A stretch of DNA of 64,000 bases, from contig NZ_SPQC01000011.1 of assembly GCF_004569295.1 (NCBI RefSeq), positions 1-64,000 of the forward strand. Direction: 5' to 3'. Positions within the stretch are counted from its first letter, which is position 1; every line of letters starts with the position of its first letter. A program made the position numbers and the translations under genes. Shown here one piece after another: positions 1 to 10,816 of the stretch. Origin of the DNA: Rothia nasimurium. Lineage in GTDB: Bacteria > Actinomycetota > Actinomycetes > Actinomycetales > Micrococcaceae. A model generated the notes under the pieces. It searched no databases and was not told the DNA's origin. It worked only from the letters and a program-made list of their open reading frames with translations.

Positions 1-1
1 C

Positions 2-562
2 GCCATGACCCTGCGCCAGTTCAAGGCCCAGGTTGAAGGCGTCACAACCCGCGGCCTCACCCTAGAGGGTCTGCGGGTAGCGATTGTGGGCGATATCCTG
101 CACTCCCGCGTGGCTCGCTCCAACCTCTGGCTGCTCCACACCCTGGGAGCAACCGTCAAGTTCGTTGCCCCGCCCACCCTGCTCCCGGTAGATATCGAAA
201 ACTGGCCGGTAGAGATTTACTACAACCTCGATGACGCCATCGAATCGGGGGTTGACGCGGTGATGATGTTACGTATCCAGAAAGAACGCATGAACGCGGC
301 CTTCTTCCCTTCGTCCGAGGAATACTCCCGCCTGTGGGGGCTTACCCCCGAGCGCTTTGCCCGCCTCGACGCGTCCGCCCACGAAACCGCTATCTTGCAC
401 CCCGGCCCCATGAACCGCGGCCTCGAAATCTGCGCCGAAGCAGCAGATTCGCCGCGCTCCTGGGTGCTACGCCAGGTGACTAACGGCGTGTCCGTACGCA
501 TGGCGGTGCTCTACCTGCTCATGACTGGCGGCTCCTCTCACGACTTCTACCCCGGCTCCTAA
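2..562 (+). CDS. pyrB: Aspartate carbamoyltransferase, C-terminal part (cut by window edge)
   Basis: This cytosolic enzyme joins carbamoyl phosphate and aspartate, the committed step of pyrimidine synthesis. The frame is open to the left edge, so the first visible ATG (position 5) is probably internal. About 186 residues are present, against roughly 310-320 for the family, and they cover the aspartate-binding half. The run LHPGPMNRG near the C-terminus is the family signature around the active site. It is followed 21 bp later by pyrC, as expected in an actinobacterial pyr operon. The 5' end, including the carbamoyl-phosphate domain and any upstream pyrR, lies outside the window. Confidence 0.95.
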   Translation, partial: AMTLRQFKAQVEGVTTRGLTLEGLRVAIVGDILHSRVARSNLWLLHTLGATVKFVAPPTLLPVDIENWPVEIYYNLDDAIESGVDAVMMLRIQKERMNAAFFPSSEEYSRLWGLTPERFARLDASAHETAILHPGPMNRGLEICAEAADSPRSWVLRQVTNGVSVRMAVLYLLMTGGSSHDFYPGS

Positions 563-583
563 GCCCTGGACGAAAGAGAAACA

Positions 584-1891
584 ATGCCTGAATCTGTTTA
601 CCTCATTAAGGGCGCCTCACTGCTAGGTGAGAAAACCGCCGATATTCTGATCAAGGACGGCCTCATCGCTGAAATTGGCGAGAACCTTGAGGACGCTTCC
701 GCCCAGGTCGTCGAGGCCCAGGGGCTTATTGCCCTGCCCGGCCTGGTCGACCTGCACACCCACCTGCGTGAACCCGGCCAGGAGGACGCAGAAACCGTCG
801 AAACCGGCACCCGTGCCGCAGCCCTGGGCGGCTACACCGCCGTCTTCGCCATGGCTAATTCCAACCCCGTCGCCGATACTGCCGGCGTGGTGGAACAGGT
901 CTACGAGCTGGGTAAGAACTCCGGCTGGGTCAAGGTTCAGCCCATCGGTGCTGTTACCGTGGGTCTGGCAGGGGAGCGCCTCTCAGATATCGGGGCTATG
1001 GCTGAATCCCGCGCCCAGGTGCGCGTCTTCTCAGATGACGGCATGTGCGTCTGGGACCCGGCCCTGATGCGTCGAGCCCTGGAATACGTGAAGACCTTCA
1101 ACGGCGTTATCGCCCAGCACGCCCAGGAGCCCCGCCTGACCGAAGGCGCCCAGATGAACGAGGGTAAGGTGTCAGCAGAACTGGGTCTGGCTGGCTGGCC
1201 CGCTGTTGCTGAAGAATCCATCATCGCTCGCGACGTGCTGCTGGCTGAACACGTTGGTTCCCGCCTGCACATCTGCCACCTGTCAACCAAGGGTTCCGTT
1301 GAAATCGTGCGCTGGGCTAAGGAACGCGGCATCAAGGTAACCGCTGAGGTTACCCCCCACCACCTTCTGCTGACCGATGAGCTGGTGCGCACCTACGACC
1401 CCGTCTACAAGGTCAACCCGCCCCTGCGCACCGAAGAGGACGTGCTGGCCCTGCGTCAGGCAGTTGCCGACGGCATCATCGACATCATCGGCACCGACCA
1501 CGCACCTCATCCCGCCGAATCCAAGGACTGCGAGTGGGCCTGTGCCGCCAACGGTATGACCGGCCTTGAACAGGCACTGTCTATCATCCAGAAGACCCTG
1601 GTTGATACCGGCTACATCACCTGGGCCGACGTTGCCCGCATCATGAGCACCAAGCCCGCCGAAATCGGCCTAGCAGCCGACCAGGGGCGTCCGCTTGAAG
1701 CGGGGGAGCCCGCTCACCTGGTGCTGGTCGACCCCGCCGCAACCCGCGTCATCGACCCCGCCGCCCAGGCCACCAAGGGCAAGAACAACCCCTACCGGGG
1801 CCTGGAAGTGCCCGGCGCGGTCATAGCCACCTTCTTCGGCGGTCGCCCCACCGTTCTCGACGGTACACTGAACACCCCGTCCGCTAAGTAA
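584..1891 (+). CDS. pyrC: Dihydroorotase
   Basis: It cyclises N-carbamoyl-aspartate to dihydroorotate, the third step of UMP synthesis. The 435-residue length fits type I dihydroorotases. The metal-binding HxH is at H58 and H60 in DLHTHLREPG, and GTDHAPHP nearer the C-terminus supplies the catalytic Asp region. The ATG at 584 follows a purine-rich site (GAAAGAGA). It lies between pyrB and a small membrane protein in one co-directional operon. No missing key residues were seen. Confidence 0.96.
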   Translation: MPESVYLIKGASLLGEKTADILIKDGLIAEIGENLEDASAQVVEAQGLIALPGLVDLHTHLREPGQEDAETVETGTRAAALGGYTAVFAMANSNPVADTAGVVEQVYELGKNSGWVKVQPIGAVTVGLAGERLSDIGAMAESRAQVRVFSDDGMCVWDPALMRRALEYVKTFNGVIAQHAQEPRLTEGAQMNEGKVSAELGLAGWPAVAEESIIARDVLLAEHVGSRLHICHLSTKGSVEIVRWAKERGIKVTAEVTPHHLLLTDELVRTYDPVYKVNPPLRTEEDVLALRQAVADGIIDIIGTDHAPHPAESKDCEWACAANGMTGLEQALSIIQKTLVDTGYITWADVARIMSTKPAEIGLAADQGRPLEAGEPAHLVLVDPAATRVIDPAAQATKGKNNPYRGLEVPGAVIATFFGGRPTVLDGTLNTPSAK

Positions 1892-1909
1892 CCCGCTAGG
1901 AGAGTGCCC

Positions 1910-2440
1910 GTGTCTGACAAGCTAATTCCCACCCTGATTCTGGTCCTTGTTGCCGCCCTCATCTTCTGGGCTATGTGGCAGGGCTGGAAGAGTAGGAAGC
2001 AGCGTCAGGTTCACACCGGCACCCTGCTCGATGTGCCTGAGCGCTACGACGACGCCGAATCCCTGCTTGCGGTACCCGGCACCTATGTTGCCACTACCGT
2101 TATGGGGGACTGGCTCGACCGTATCGCCACCAACACCCTAGGCGTGAAATCAAGCGGCGTCTTCTTCGTCTACGAGGACGCTGTCATCATCATGCGCAAC
2201 GGCTCCCAAGATATCTGGATTCCCGCCAACGACATTATCGGTGTGCGCACCGAAGCCGGTATTAACGGTAAGTTCGTCGAGAAAGACGGCCTGGCCGTCC
2301 TCTCCTGGTCACTCAACGGCAACCCCGTCGATACCGGCTTCCGCACCCGCTATGCGGCTGACAAAAAATCAATTCTCGATGCCGTTGCAGCTATCGCGCC
2401 CCAGGCAACCGTCGGCCACGACACCCTGGCCCGACCCTAA
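1910..2440 (+). CDS. PH-like membrane-anchored protein of the pyr operon
   Basis: This 176-residue protein has one N-terminal membrane segment (about residues 6-22, LIPTLILVLVAALIFWAMW) and a soluble domain that looks like the bacterial PH-like fold. I chose the GTG at 1910 over the in-frame GTG at 1904 because AGGAGAG at 1898-1904 then has proper spacing. Proteins of this kind commonly sit between pyrC and carA in Micrococcaceae, but their role is not known. The position suggests co-expression with pyrimidine synthesis rather than a catalytic part in it. No catalytic motif was recognised. Confidence 0.8.
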   Translation: MSDKLIPTLILVLVAALIFWAMWQGWKSRKQRQVHTGTLLDVPERYDDAESLLAVPGTYVATTVMGDWLDRIATNTLGVKSSGVFFVYEDAVIIMRNGSQDIWIPANDIIGVRTEAGINGKFVEKDGLAVLSWSLNGNPVDTGFRTRYAADKKSILDAVAAIAPQATVGHDTLARP

Positions 2441-2492
2441 GTTTCCACCTGCTGATTGCAGGTGACTACACCAACCAACAGGAAGTGTGTGA

Positions 2493-3656
2493 ATGTCCCA
2501 CCCAGCACCCACCCCACGTGCAGCAGTACTCGTCCTTGAAGACGGTACCTTCTACCGCGGCGAAAGCTACGGCGCCACCGGCAAGACTCTTGGCGAAGCG
2601 GTCTTCTCAACCGGCATGACCGGCTACCAGGAAACCCTGACCGACCCCTCCTACGCGGGGCAGCTCGTGGTTCAGACCGCACCCCATATCGGCAACACCG
2701 GCGTCAATACCGAGGACGCCGAATCCCGCAAAATCTGGGTTGCAGGTTACGCCGTACGCGACGCCGCCCGCCGCCCCTCTAACTGGCGCTCTGAGCGTTC
2801 CCTCGACGAGGAACTGGTAGAGCAGGGAATCGTCGGCATCCAGGGCATCGACACCCGCGCCCTGACCCGCCACCTGCGCAGCGCCGGTTCCATGCGTGCC
2901 GGTATCTTCACCGGGGCGGACGCCGAGCTTCCCCTGGCAGACCTGGTTGCCCAAGTACAGGCAGCAGCCGAAATGAAGGGCCAGAAGCTGGCTGACTCCG
3001 TTTCTATTGAAGAGGCCTACATCGTAGAGCCCGCTGACCAGGGCTGGGACGGCGACGTCAAGGCCACCCTGGTTGCCCTCGACCTGGGTATCAAGGCAAT
3101 GACCCCGAAGCGCTTTGCCGAGCGCGGCGTCCGCGTGCACGTGCTGCCCGCAACCGCCACCTTCGAAGACATCACCGCCCTCAACCCCGACGGTGTCTTC
3201 TTCTCCAATGGCCCCGGTGACCCCGCAACCGCGGACGACCAGGTCCAGCTCCTGCAGTCCGTCCTGCGCACCGGCACTCCCTTCTTCGGTATCTGTTTCG
3301 GCAACCAGCTGCTGGGCCGTGCCCTGGGCTTCGGTACCTACAAGCTGCCCTTCGGCCACCGCGGTATCAACCAGCCCGTCATGGACCGCACCACCGGCAA
3401 GGTAGAAATCACCGCCCAGAACCACGGCTTCGCCGTAGACGCCCCGCTGGACGGCGCCGTCACTGCCCCCAACGAAGAATTCGGCCGAGTCGAAGTCTCC
3501 CATGTGGGCCTCAACGACCAGGTGGTCGAAGGCCTCCGCTGCCTCGACATTCCCGCCTTCTCGGTGCAGTACCACCCCGAAGCAGCCGCTGGCCCCCACG
3601 ACGCTGCCTACCTCTTTGACCGTTTCATCGATCTCATGCTCGAGAAGAAGAACTAA
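2493..3656 (+). CDS. carA: Carbamoyl-phosphate synthase small (glutaminase) subunit
   Basis: CarA hydrolyses glutamine and passes ammonia to CarB to make carbamoyl phosphate for pyrimidines and arginine. The 387-residue protein has the N-terminal CPSase small-chain domain and a class I glutaminase domain. The nucleophile is C268 in [12 protein letters not shown], and H361/E363 in QYHPEA complete the triad. An AGGAAG site precedes the ATG. It is 12 bp from carB, so the two subunits are co-translated or nearly so. All expected catalytic residues are present. Confidence 0.97.
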   Translation: MSHPAPTPRAAVLVLEDGTFYRGESYGATGKTLGEAVFSTGMTGYQETLTDPSYAGQLVVQTAPHIGNTGVNTEDAESRKIWVAGYAVRDAARRPSNWRSERSLDEELVEQGIVGIQGIDTRALTRHLRSAGSMRAGIFTGADAELPLADLVAQVQAAAEMKGQKLADSVSIEEAYIVEPADQGWDGDVKATLVALDLGIKAMTPKRFAERGVRVHVLPATATFEDITALNPDGVFFSNGPGDPATADDQVQLLQSVLRTGTPFFGICFGNQLLGRALGFGTYKLPFGHRGINQPVMDRTTGKVEITAQNHGFAVDAPLDGAVTAPNEEFGRVEVSHVGLNDQVVEGLRCLDIPAFSVQYHPEAAAGPHDAAYLFDRFIDLMLEKKN

Positions 3657-3668
3657 GGACACCGAACC

Positions 3669-6600
3669 ATGCCGAAGCGTAACGATCTCAACTCAATCCT
3701 CGTCATCGGTTCTGGCCCGATTGTCATTGGTCAGGCCGCCGAATTCGACTACTCGGGCACTCAGGCCCTGCGCGTTCTCAAAGAAGAAGGCGTGCGCGTC
3801 ATTCTGGTCAACTCCAACCCGGCCACCATCATGACCGACCCCGAGTTCGCCGACGCCACCTACATCGAACCGATTACCCCCGAGGTCATCGAAAAGATTA
3901 TTGCCAAGGAAAAGCCCGACGCCATTCTGCCCACCCTCGGTGGCCAGACCGCCCTCAACGCGGCTATCTCCCTCGATGAGCAGGGCATTCTCGACAAGTA
4001 CGGCGTAGAGCTCATCGGCGCCAACATCGAAGCTATCAACCTGGGCGAAGACCGCGAGGCTTTCAAGGGCGTCGTTGAGCGTGCCGGCGGCGAATCTGCC
4101 CGCTCCGTCATCGTGCACACCATGGAAGAAGCCCTCGAAGCCGCCAAGGAACTGGGCTACCCCATGGTCGTACGCCCCTCCTTCACCATGGGCGGTCTGG
4201 GCTCGGGTATGGCCTACAACGAAGAAGACCTGCACCGCATCGCCGGTGCCGGTATCCAGTACAGCCCCACCAGCGAGGTCCTGCTCGAAGAATCCATCCT
4301 GGGCTGGAAGGAATACGAGCTGGAAATGATGCGAGATAAGAACGATAACGTGGTTGTCGTCTGCTCCATCGAAAACTTCGACCCCGTGGGCGTACACACC
4401 GGTGACTCCATCACCGTAGCTCCCGCTCTCACCCTCACCGACCGCGAGTACCAGAAGCTTCGCGACATCGCCATCAACGTGATTCGCGAGGTCGGCGTTG
4501 ACACCGGCGGCTGTAACATCCAGTTCGCCATCGACCCGGCAACCGGCCGCGTCATCGTCATCGAGATGAACCCCCGCGTGTCCCGCTCGTCCGCTCTGGC
4601 GTCAAAGGCAACCGGCTTCCCGATTGCAAAGATCGCCACCAAGCTCTCCCTGGGCTACACCCTGGACGAGATCCCCAACGACATCACTCAGAAGACCCCG
4701 GCCTCCTTCGAACCCACCCTCGACTACGTCGTGGTCAAGGTTCCCCGCTTTGCCTTCGAGAAGTTCCCGGCAGCGGATCCCACCCTGACCACCACCATGA
4801 AGTCGGTGGGCGAGGCCATGGCCCTGGGCCGCAACTTCACCGAAGCCCTGCAGAAGGCCATGCGCTCCATGGAGCAGAAGGGCTCAACCTTCCGCTTCGA
4901 CAACCCCGAACTCGGTGCGGACGGACTGGCCGCCCTGATTGAGCAGAGCAAGACCGCTACCACCGACCGTATTTTCCAGGTCCAGCGAGCCCTGCTGGCT
5001 GGTGCTACCGTCGAGCAGATGCACGAGGCAACCGCCATTGACCTCTGGTTCCTCGACCAGCTGGTGCTCCTCAACGAGGTTGCCTCAGAAATCGCCGCCT
5101 CTAAGACCCTGGATGAGCGCACCCTGCGCCTGGCCAAGCGTCACGGTTTCTCCGACGCTCAGATCGGTGAAATTCTCGGTATGAGCGAGGCAGTGGTGCG
5201 CGGTATCCGCCACGCCTTGAACATCCGCCCCGTATTCAAGACCGTCGACACCTGCGCCGCCGAGTTTGAGGCCTTTACCCCCTACCACTACTCTTCCTAC
5301 GACCAGGAGGACGAGGTAGCCCACCACGAGAAGCCCTCAATCATGATTCTGGGCTCCGGCCCCAACCGTATCGGCCAGGGTATCGAGTTCGACTACTCCT
5401 GCGTCCACGCCTCCATGGTGCTGCGCGAGGCCGGCTACGAGACCGTCATGGTCAACTGCAACCCCGAGACCGTATCAACCGACTACGACATCTCTACCCG
5501 CCTCTACTTCGAGCCCCTTACCCTGGAAGACGTGCTCGAAATCGTTGAGGCTGAGCGTCGTACCGGTGGCCTGCTGGGCGTCTTCGTGCAGCTCGGTGGC
5601 CAGACCCCGCTCAAGCTGGCTCAGGAACTCAAGGCCGCTGGCATCCCGATTCTGGGCACCTCACCCGAGGCTATCGACCTGGCTGAAGACCGCGGCGAAT
5701 TCTCCCGCGTGCTGGAAGAAGCCGGCCTAATTTCCCCCAAGAACGGCACCGCCTACACCTTCGAGAACGCCAAGAAGATTGCGGACGAAATCGGCTACCC
5801 CGTGCTGGTGCGCCCCTCCTACGTTCTGGGCGGACGCGGCATGGAGATCGTCTACTCCGAAGCCCAGCTGGCCCGCTACCTGGAGAACGCTACCGAGGTT
5901 TCTCCCTCCCAGCCCGCTCTGATCGATAAGTTCCTTGAGGACGCCGTCGAAATCGACGTCGACGCCCTCTTTGATGGCGAAGAGCTTTACCTGGGCGGCG
6001 TCATGGAGCACATCGAAGAGGCCGGTATTCATTCGGGCGACTCCGCCTGCACCCTGCCCCCCATCACCCTGGGCCCGGACGTCATCGAGCAGGTCAAGGA
6101 GGCAACCTACAAGATTGCCGCCGGCGTGGGCGTACGCGGTCTGATCAACATTCAGTTCGCTGTAGCTTCTGAAATTCTCTACGTAATTGAAGCTAACCCC
6201 CGTGCTTCTCGAACCGTCCCCTTTGTTTCAAAGGCAACCGGCGTACAGATGGCTAAGGCAGCGGCTCTGATCGGTACCGGCAAGACCATTGCAGATCTCA
6301 AGGCCGAAGGCTACCTGCCCGCCACCATGGACGGCGCCACCCTGCCTGTCGAAACCGCCATCGCGGTCAAGGAAGCTGTGTTGCCCTTCAGCCGCTTCCG
6401 CACCCCCGAGGGCATCGTGGTTGACTCCCTGCTCGGCCCCGAAATGCGCTCAACCGGTGAGGTCATGGGCCTGGACCGCCACTTCGATACCGCCTTCGCT
6501 AAGGCTGAAGCATCTGCAGGTTCTAAGCTGCCGACCGAGGGTAAGGTCTTCGTCTCTGTAGCTAACCGTGACAAGCGCAACTCCATCATCTACGTAAAGA

Positions 6601-6974
6601 TGCTGCAGCAGCTGGGCTTCGAGATTGTCTCCACCGGCGGTACCGCAGACGTTCTGCGCCGCAACGGGGTGGAGTCCCTGGTCGTCCCCAAGATTGCAGA
6701 AACCAAGGACGGGGAGCGCTCCATCGTTGATATGGTGCGCGATGGCGACATCGACCTGATTTTCAACACCCCCTCCGGCGGTCAGGCCCGCGGCGATGGC
6801 TACGAGATCCGCGCCGCGGCTACCTCGGTAGGCTGCCCCGTGATGACTACCGTCTCTGAGTTTGGTGCAGCCGTTCAGGGTATTAACGCCCTGCGCGAAT
6901 ACAGCTGGGACGTCATGAGCCTGCAGGAACACGGCGCCTCCATTGAGGCTGCCCTGAAAGCTCGGGAGGCCTAA
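3669..6974 (+). CDS. carB: Carbamoyl-phosphate synthase large subunit
   Basis: CarB uses two ATP-grasp halves to phosphorylate bicarbonate and then carbamate. At 1101 residues it is full length. Each half begins with a matching nucleotide-binding motif ([17 protein letters not shown] near the N-terminus, [16 protein letters not shown] near residue 560). The C-terminal segment, with [12 protein letters not shown] and [14 protein letters not shown], is the MGS-like allosteric domain. The stop codon overlaps the pyrF start as TAATG, so the two genes are translationally coupled. Confidence 0.98.
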   Translation: MPKRNDLNSILVIGSGPIVIGQAAEFDYSGTQALRVLKEEGVRVILVNSNPATIMTDPEFADATYIEPITPEVIEKIIAKEKPDAILPTLGGQTALNAAISLDEQGILDKYGVELIGANIEAINLGEDREAFKGVVERAGGESARSVIVHTMEEALEAAKELGYPMVVRPSFTMGGLGSGMAYNEEDLHRIAGAGIQYSPTSEVLLEESILGWKEYELEMMRDKNDNVVVVCSIENFDPVGVHTGDSITVAPALTLTDREYQKLRDIAINVIREVGVDTGGCNIQFAIDPATGRVIVIEMNPRVSRSSALASKATGFPIAKIATKLSLGYTLDEIPNDITQKTPASFEPTLDYVVVKVPRFAFEKFPAADPTLTTTMKSVGEAMALGRNFTEALQKAMRSMEQKGSTFRFDNPELGADGLAALIEQSKTATTDRIFQVQRALLAGATVEQMHEATAIDLWFLDQLVLLNEVASEIAASKTLDERTLRLAKRHGFSDAQIGEILGMSEAVVRGIRHALNIRPVFKTVDTCAAEFEAFTPYHYSSYDQEDEVAHHEKPSIMILGSGPNRIGQGIEFDYSCVHASMVLREAGYETVMVNCNPETVSTDYDISTRLYFEPLTLEDVLEIVEAERRTGGLLGVFVQLGGQTPLKLAQELKAAGIPILGTSPEAIDLAEDRGEFSRVLEEAGLISPKNGTAYTFENAKKIADEIGYPVLVRPSYVLGGRGMEIVYSEAQLARYLENATEVSPSQPALIDKFLEDAVEIDVDALFDGEELYLGGVMEHIEEAGIHSGDSACTLPPITLGPDVIEQVKEATYKIAAGVGVRGLINIQFAVASEILYVIEANPRASRTVPFVSKATGVQMAKAAALIGTGKTIADLKAEGYLPATMDGATLPVETAIAVKEAVLPFSRFRTPEGIVVDSLLGPEMRSTGEVMGLDRHFDTAFAKAEASAGSKLPTEGKVFVSVANRDKRNSIIYVKMLQQLGFEIVSTGGTADVLRRNGVESLVVPKIAETKDGERSIVDMVRDGDIDLIFNTPSGGQARGDGYEIRAAATSVGCPVMTTVSEFGAAVQGINALREYSWDVMSLQEHGASIEAALKAREA

Positions 6975-7816
6975 TGTCACGCGGTTTTGGTGATTGCCTG
7001 GCTGCGGCCATGGGGGAGAAGGGCCCCCTCTGCGTGGGCATTGACCCCCACCCCGCTCTGCTCGATGCCTGGGGGCTGCCCGACACCGCGGCGTCCTTAA
7101 CCACCTTTGCCTCGACCGTGCTTGAGGCCTGCGGCCAGGTAGCCGCAGCCCTCAAGCCCCAGGTGGCGCTCTTTGAGCGCCACGGTTCGGCGGGTCTTGC
7201 TGCCCTCGAGCAACTGCAGCGGGATGCTGCGGACGCCGGTGTTCTGGTTGTTGCCGACGCCAAGCGCGGCGATATCGGCTCGACCATGGCAGCCTATGCG
7301 GACGCTTGGCTAGGGGAGACCTCACCGCTGGGCACCGATTCAGTGACCCTGAGCCCCTACCTGGGTTTTGAGTCCCTGCGCCCGGCCCTTGATTTGGCCG
7401 ACCGCAATGACCGGGGCACCTTCGTGCTGGCGCTGACCTCGAACCCCGAGGGGCAGACCGTACAGCATATGGGCGGTACCTCATCTGTTGCCGCATCGAT
7501 CATCGCCGCAGCCCGTGCCGAGAACGACCAGCGCCAGTGGGAGGTCATGGGCCCCTGCGGTCTGGTAGTAGGCGCAACCGTTGCCGATGCCCTGCAGAAG
7601 CTAGAGATTGACCTCTCAACCTTCAACGGGCCCATTCTGGCACCGGGTTTCGGCGCCCAGGGAGCTACGGCCCAGGACCTCTATACCGTTTTTGCCGGTA
7701 TCGAGAACCAAGTTCTGGTGAACTCGAGCCGAGGTGTGCTGGCGGCGGGACCGTCCGCCCAGGGTCTGCGTCAGGCTGCTGAAAAGGCTTGTGACGAGCT
7801 TGTAAACGCCCGGTAG
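6974..7816 (+). CDS. pyrF: Orotidine 5'-phosphate decarboxylase (type 2)
   Basis: It decarboxylates OMP to UMP, the last step of the pathway. At 280 residues it matches the longer actinobacterial type 2 enzymes. The catalytic run DAKRGDIGST holds K97 and the paired aspartates. Its ATG overlaps the carB stop by one base. A strong terminator 14 bp downstream shows that it is the last gene of the pyr operon. pyrD is not here but at 42932. Confidence 0.96.
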   Translation: MSRGFGDCLAAAMGEKGPLCVGIDPHPALLDAWGLPDTAASLTTFASTVLEACGQVAAALKPQVALFERHGSAGLAALEQLQRDAADAGVLVVADAKRGDIGSTMAAYADAWLGETSPLGTDSVTLSPYLGFESLRPALDLADRNDRGTFVLALTSNPEGQTVQHMGGTSSVAASIIAAARAENDQRQWEVMGPCGLVVGATVADALQKLEIDLSTFNGPILAPGFGAQGATAQDLYTVFAGIENQVLVNSSRGVLAAGPSAQGLRQAAEKACDELVNAR

Positions 7817-7829
7817 AGTCTTGACCAAC

Positions 7830-7868
7830 AAAAATGGTGGGAATTTGAAACAAATTCCCACCATTTTT
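7830..7868 (+). terminator. Rho-independent terminator of the pyr operon
   Basis: A perfect 18-bp stem (AAAAATGGTGGGAATTTG, 7830-7847, against 7851-7868) has a 3-nt loop and ends in a run of T. It directly follows pyrF. Confidence 0.93.
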
Positions 7869-7879
7869 CTTTAAAAGAG

Positions 7880-7895
7880 GTTACCGACGGGTAAC
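7880..7895 (+). promoter_or_regulatory. Palindrome upstream of mihF
   Basis: GTTACC-GACG-GGTAAC is a perfect 6-bp inverted repeat in the AT-rich gap between the pyr terminator and mihF. A second, looser pair (TTGTTG at 7933-7938 and CAACAA at 7956-7961) lies downstream. Either could be an operator or a leader hairpin. No promoter could be assigned firmly in this 190-bp stretch. Confidence 0.3.
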
Positions 7896-8058
7896 TATCT
7901 TCCATAACCGTTTCTGACATGGTATTTTGTAATTGTTGGTTCGCAAATAGATAAGCAACAACCCCCAAGAATGAGCAAAGCTGCTCGGTTGCTTGTTTAT
8001 TCCAACACACCCCACCCCTTTTGCCTTACACGGCATCTCGCACAGAAGGACAACAATT

Positions 8059-8373
8059 ATGCCTCTTCAGCCCCTCACAGAAGAACAGCGCGCCGCCGCC
8101 CGCGAAAAGGCCAAGAAGGCCCGCGTCACCCGCGCCGAAATCAAGGACGCCGTTAAGAACAAGCAGATTACTATTGCAGAAGTTCTCAAGCGCGCCGAAA
8201 CTGACGAAGCAGTCGCTAGACTGAAGGTAACCGACCTGCTCACCTCCCTGCCGGGTGTGGGCGAGGTTCGTACCGAGAACATTTTGCACGAACTGAACAT
8301 TGCTGCGTCCCGCCGTCTGCGTGGTCTTGGTATCCACCAGCGCAAGGCACTCATCAATCTTCTCGACCGATAA
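8059..8373 (+). CDS. mihF: Integration host factor, actinobacterial type
   Basis: mIHF is a small nucleoid protein, unrelated to the HU-like IHF of Proteobacteria, that bends and compacts DNA. I chose the ATG at 8059 because AGAAGGA at 8044-8050 precedes it. That gives 104 residues starting [10 protein letters not shown], while the longer frame from 7993 adds an unlikely leader. The N-terminal half is a charged helix. The C-terminal half ([16 protein letters not shown] onward) is the S13-like helix-two-turn-helix that grips DNA. It is followed closely by gmk, the usual actinobacterial order. Confidence 0.93.
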   Translation: MPLQPLTEEQRAAAREKAKKARVTRAEIKDAVKNKQITIAEVLKRAETDEAVARLKVTDLLTSLPGVGEVRTENILHELNIAASRRLRGLGIHQRKALINLLDR

Positions 8374-8381
8374 GGGAAACC

Positions 8382-8957
8382 ATGGCTGAACAGACCGCCG
8401 CACCTAAACTGACCGTGCTAGCTGGCCCCACCGCCGTTGGCAAGGGAACCGTTTCTGCTTACATTCGTGAGCACTACCCCGAGGTGTGGTTCTCTGTCTC
8501 CGCCACTACCCGCGACCCCCGCCCAGGCGAAGAGGACGGCGTGCACTACTACTTCGTCTCAGACGAAGAATTTGAGTCGATGGTAAAGAACCGTCAGATG
8601 CTAGAATGGGCCACCGTGCACAACTCCTACAAGTACGGCACGATCCGCTCCATGGTGCAGAAGCAGTTGGACGCCGGTAAGCACGTCCTACTTGAAATCG
8701 ACCTGCAGGGTGCCCGCCAGGTACGCAACACCATGCCCGAAGCGCAGCTCATTTTCTTGGCTCCTCCCAGTTGGGACGAGCTGGTATCCCGCCTCATTGG
8801 TCGAGGAACTGAGTCCCCGCAGGAGCAGGAGGCTCGCCTCGATACCGCCAAGATTGAGCTGGCTGCTGAGCCCGAGTTTGATTACACCGTCATCAACGAA
8901 ACCGTGGCAGAAGCGGCGGAAGAAATCGTGCGTCTCATGGGTGCTCACCGCAAGTAA
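8382..8957 (+). CDS. gmk: Guanylate kinase
   Basis: It phosphorylates GMP to GDP in the cytosol. The 191-residue protein has the P-loop GPTAVGKGT at residues 15-23. The GMP-binding region follows ([11 protein letters not shown], then YYFVSDEEF). The ATG follows AAGGGA. It is 8 bp behind mihF and probably shares its transcript. Confidence 0.96.
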   Translation: MAEQTAAPKLTVLAGPTAVGKGTVSAYIREHYPEVWFSVSATTRDPRPGEEDGVHYYFVSDEEFESMVKNRQMLEWATVHNSYKYGTIRSMVQKQLDAGKHVLLEIDLQGARQVRNTMPEAQLIFLAPPSWDELVSRLIGRGTESPQEQEARLDTAKIELAAEPEFDYTVINETVAEAAEEIVRLMGAHRK

Positions 8958-9019
8958 CCCAGGAAGTCGCTAGGGCCGCGGTTTAGGGGAATATCACCCC
9001 TGCACCGCCGCCCTTTTGC

Positions 9020-9048
9020 GTGACAAAAAAACGGTTGACCGATAGTAT
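9020..9048 (+). promoter_or_regulatory. Possible rpoZ promoter
   Basis: GTGACA at 9020-9025 and TAGTAT at 9043-9048 are 17 bp apart, in an AT-rich patch after gmk. A TTGACC at 9035 is an alternative -35, but it lacks a well-placed -10. Confidence 0.4.
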
Positions 9049-9063
9049 AGGTAGAGTTTTATG

Positions 9064-9082
9064 CCACCGGTAGACCCGGTGG
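9064..9082 (+). promoter_or_regulatory. Leader hairpin before rpoZ
   Basis: CCACCGG and CCGGTGG form a perfect 7-bp stem with a 5-nt loop, ending 20 nt before the rpoZ ribosome-binding site. It has no T-run, so it is not a terminator. It may shape translation or stability of the leader. Confidence 0.4.
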
Positions 9083-9112
9083 TGAGCAAGCACAGTCAAG
9101 ATGGAGTCTTAC

Positions 9113-9499
9113 GTGGCAAACGCACACAACGATGAAGGTATCATCAATCCCAGCGCAGACGCTCTGATCCAAAAAGCTGAGTCGAAGTACGGTCTGGTGA
9201 TTTTTGGTGCTCGCCGTGCTCGCCAGATTAACGCCTACTACTCACAGCTTCACGAGAACCTGTATGATCACGTAGGCCCCCTGGTAGATTCTGAGCCCAA
9301 CGAGAAGTCGCTCTCTGTGGCTATGCGTGAAATCAACGAAGGCCTGATTGAGGCCCGCCATATTACTGATGGCCAGTTCGATGAAAACGGCACCCTGCTG
9401 CACGAGGATGAGCCCAGCGCATTCCTGGCCGGTGGCGACTTCTACATCGACGAGCCCTTCGTTGAATACGTCGACGCTGAAGATGCAGATCAGGCCTAA
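9113..9499 (+). CDS. rpoZ: RNA polymerase omega subunit
   Basis: Omega helps assemble core RNA polymerase by binding the beta-prime C-terminus. The start is set at GTG 9113 because GGAG at 9103-9106 gives 6-nt spacing. The ATG at 9101 would add four residues and overlap that site. The 128-residue protein has the omega core ([20 protein letters not shown], then [11 protein letters not shown]). An acidic C-terminal tail of about 35 residues follows, which is longer than in enteric omega. It sits between gmk and coaBC, as usual. Confidence 0.93.
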   Translation: MANAHNDEGIINPSADALIQKAESKYGLVIFGARRARQINAYYSQLHENLYDHVGPLVDSEPNEKSLSVAMREINEGLIEARHITDGQFDENGTLLHEDEPSAFLAGGDFYIDEPFVEYVDAEDADQA

Positions 9500-9512
9500 T
9501 CTGCAGTAGCTC

Positions 9513-10811
9513 ATGCGAGTTGTTATTGGCATTGGAGGGGGCATTGCTGCCTATAAGGCGGCAATGCTCCTTCGTCTTTTTGGTAAGGCCGGGCACGAGG
9601 TTATTGCGGTGCCCACCGAGGCTGCCCTTAAGTTTGTGGGGCAGCCTACTCTTGAAGCCCTGAGTGGCAACCCGGTGTCGGTGGACGTCTTTGAGCGGGT
9701 TCCCGAGGTCAATCACGTGCAGCAGGCTGAGCGGGCTGACGCTGTAATCATTGCCCCGGCGACAGCCGACCTCATGGCCCGTTTAGCGGCTGGGCGGGCT
9801 AACGATCTGCTGACCGCAACCGTGCTGACCACTCACGCCCCGGTCATTCTAGCGCCGGCGATGCACACCCAAATGTGGGAGCACCCGGCTACCCAGGCCA
9901 ACGTAGCGACCCTGAAATCCTACGGCTACCACATTATTGAGCCTGCCGTGGGTCGTCTGACCGGCCCCGACTCCGGGGTGGGGCGCCTGCCTGAACCTGA
10001 GGACATCTATGCCCAGGCCCTATCCCTTTTGGGGTGGAATCAGGACGCCGTGGGGGAGGGCCAGTCGGTTGAGGCAGGTGGGCTGCCCCTAGCTGGGCAG
10101 CGCCTGCTCATTACAGCCGGCGGTACCCGAGAAGCCCTTGACCCTGTGCGTTTCTTGGGCAACCGGTCCTCGGGCAAGCAGGGCATCGCCCTTGCTACTG
10201 CCGCTACCGAACTCGGCGCCCAGGTACACCTCATTGCAGCTCATGTGGAGGTTGAGATACCGGGTAACCTGCACCGGGTCACCCGGGTATCAAGTGCCCT
10301 GCAGCTGCGCGAAGCCGTGTTTGAGCACCTGGCAGCCACTGACGTCCTGATTATGACCGCGGCGGTGGCCGACTTCAGGCCGGTAGAGTACGCGGACGCC
10401 AAGATTAAAAAGACGGACGACCCCGGCCAGGACCCCGTGATTAGGCTGGTGCGCAACCCTGACGTCCTCAAAGAAGCCGTGCTCTACCGCGAGGAAAACC
10501 CGCAGCGAGCACCCCACACTATCGTTGGTTTTGCCGCCGAGACCGGGGATGCCACCACCAGCCCGCTCAACTACGGCCGCGCCAAGCTGGCGCGCAAGGG
10601 CTGCGACTACCTGGCGGTGAACACCGTGAGCGAAACCCAGGGGTTTGGAGCCGATAGCAACACTATTACCCTGCTCTCGGGCCAGAATGACCGCGAGGTA
10701 CCCCTCCAGGGCAGCAAGCTCGACGTCTCCCGCGCAATACTTCGTCATATAGCGCAAGAATTCAACAATCATTCACCAAGTAGCCCCACCGAGCCGAGAG
10801 AAGTACAGTAA
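9513..10811 (+). CDS. coaBC: Phosphopantothenoylcysteine decarboxylase / phosphopantothenate-cysteine ligase
   Basis: This bifunctional enzyme performs two steps of coenzyme A synthesis. The N-terminal CoaC half is a flavoprotein ([16 protein letters not shown] at the start, [12 protein letters not shown] in the middle). The C-terminal CoaB half has [20 protein letters not shown] and [12 protein letters not shown], the nucleotide and substrate sites. Its 432 residues are normal for a fused protein. No clear Shine-Dalgarno was seen before the ATG, which is only 14 bp from the rpoZ stop, so coupling to rpoZ is likely. Confidence 0.95.
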   Translation: MRVVIGIGGGIAAYKAAMLLRLFGKAGHEVIAVPTEAALKFVGQPTLEALSGNPVSVDVFERVPEVNHVQQAERADAVIIAPATADLMARLAAGRANDLLTATVLTTHAPVILAPAMHTQMWEHPATQANVATLKSYGYHIIEPAVGRLTGPDSGVGRLPEPEDIYAQALSLLGWNQDAVGEGQSVEAGGLPLAGQRLLITAGGTREALDPVRFLGNRSSGKQGIALATAATELGAQVHLIAAHVEVEIPGNLHRVTRVSSALQLREAVFEHLAATDVLIMTAAVADFRPVEYADAKIKKTDDPGQDPVIRLVRNPDVLKEAVLYREENPQRAPHTIVGFAAETGDATTSPLNYGRAKLARKGCDYLAVNTVSETQGFGADSNTITLLSGQNDREVPLQGSKLDVSRAILRHIAQEFNNHSPSSPTEPREVQ

Positions 10812-10816
10812 AAACC

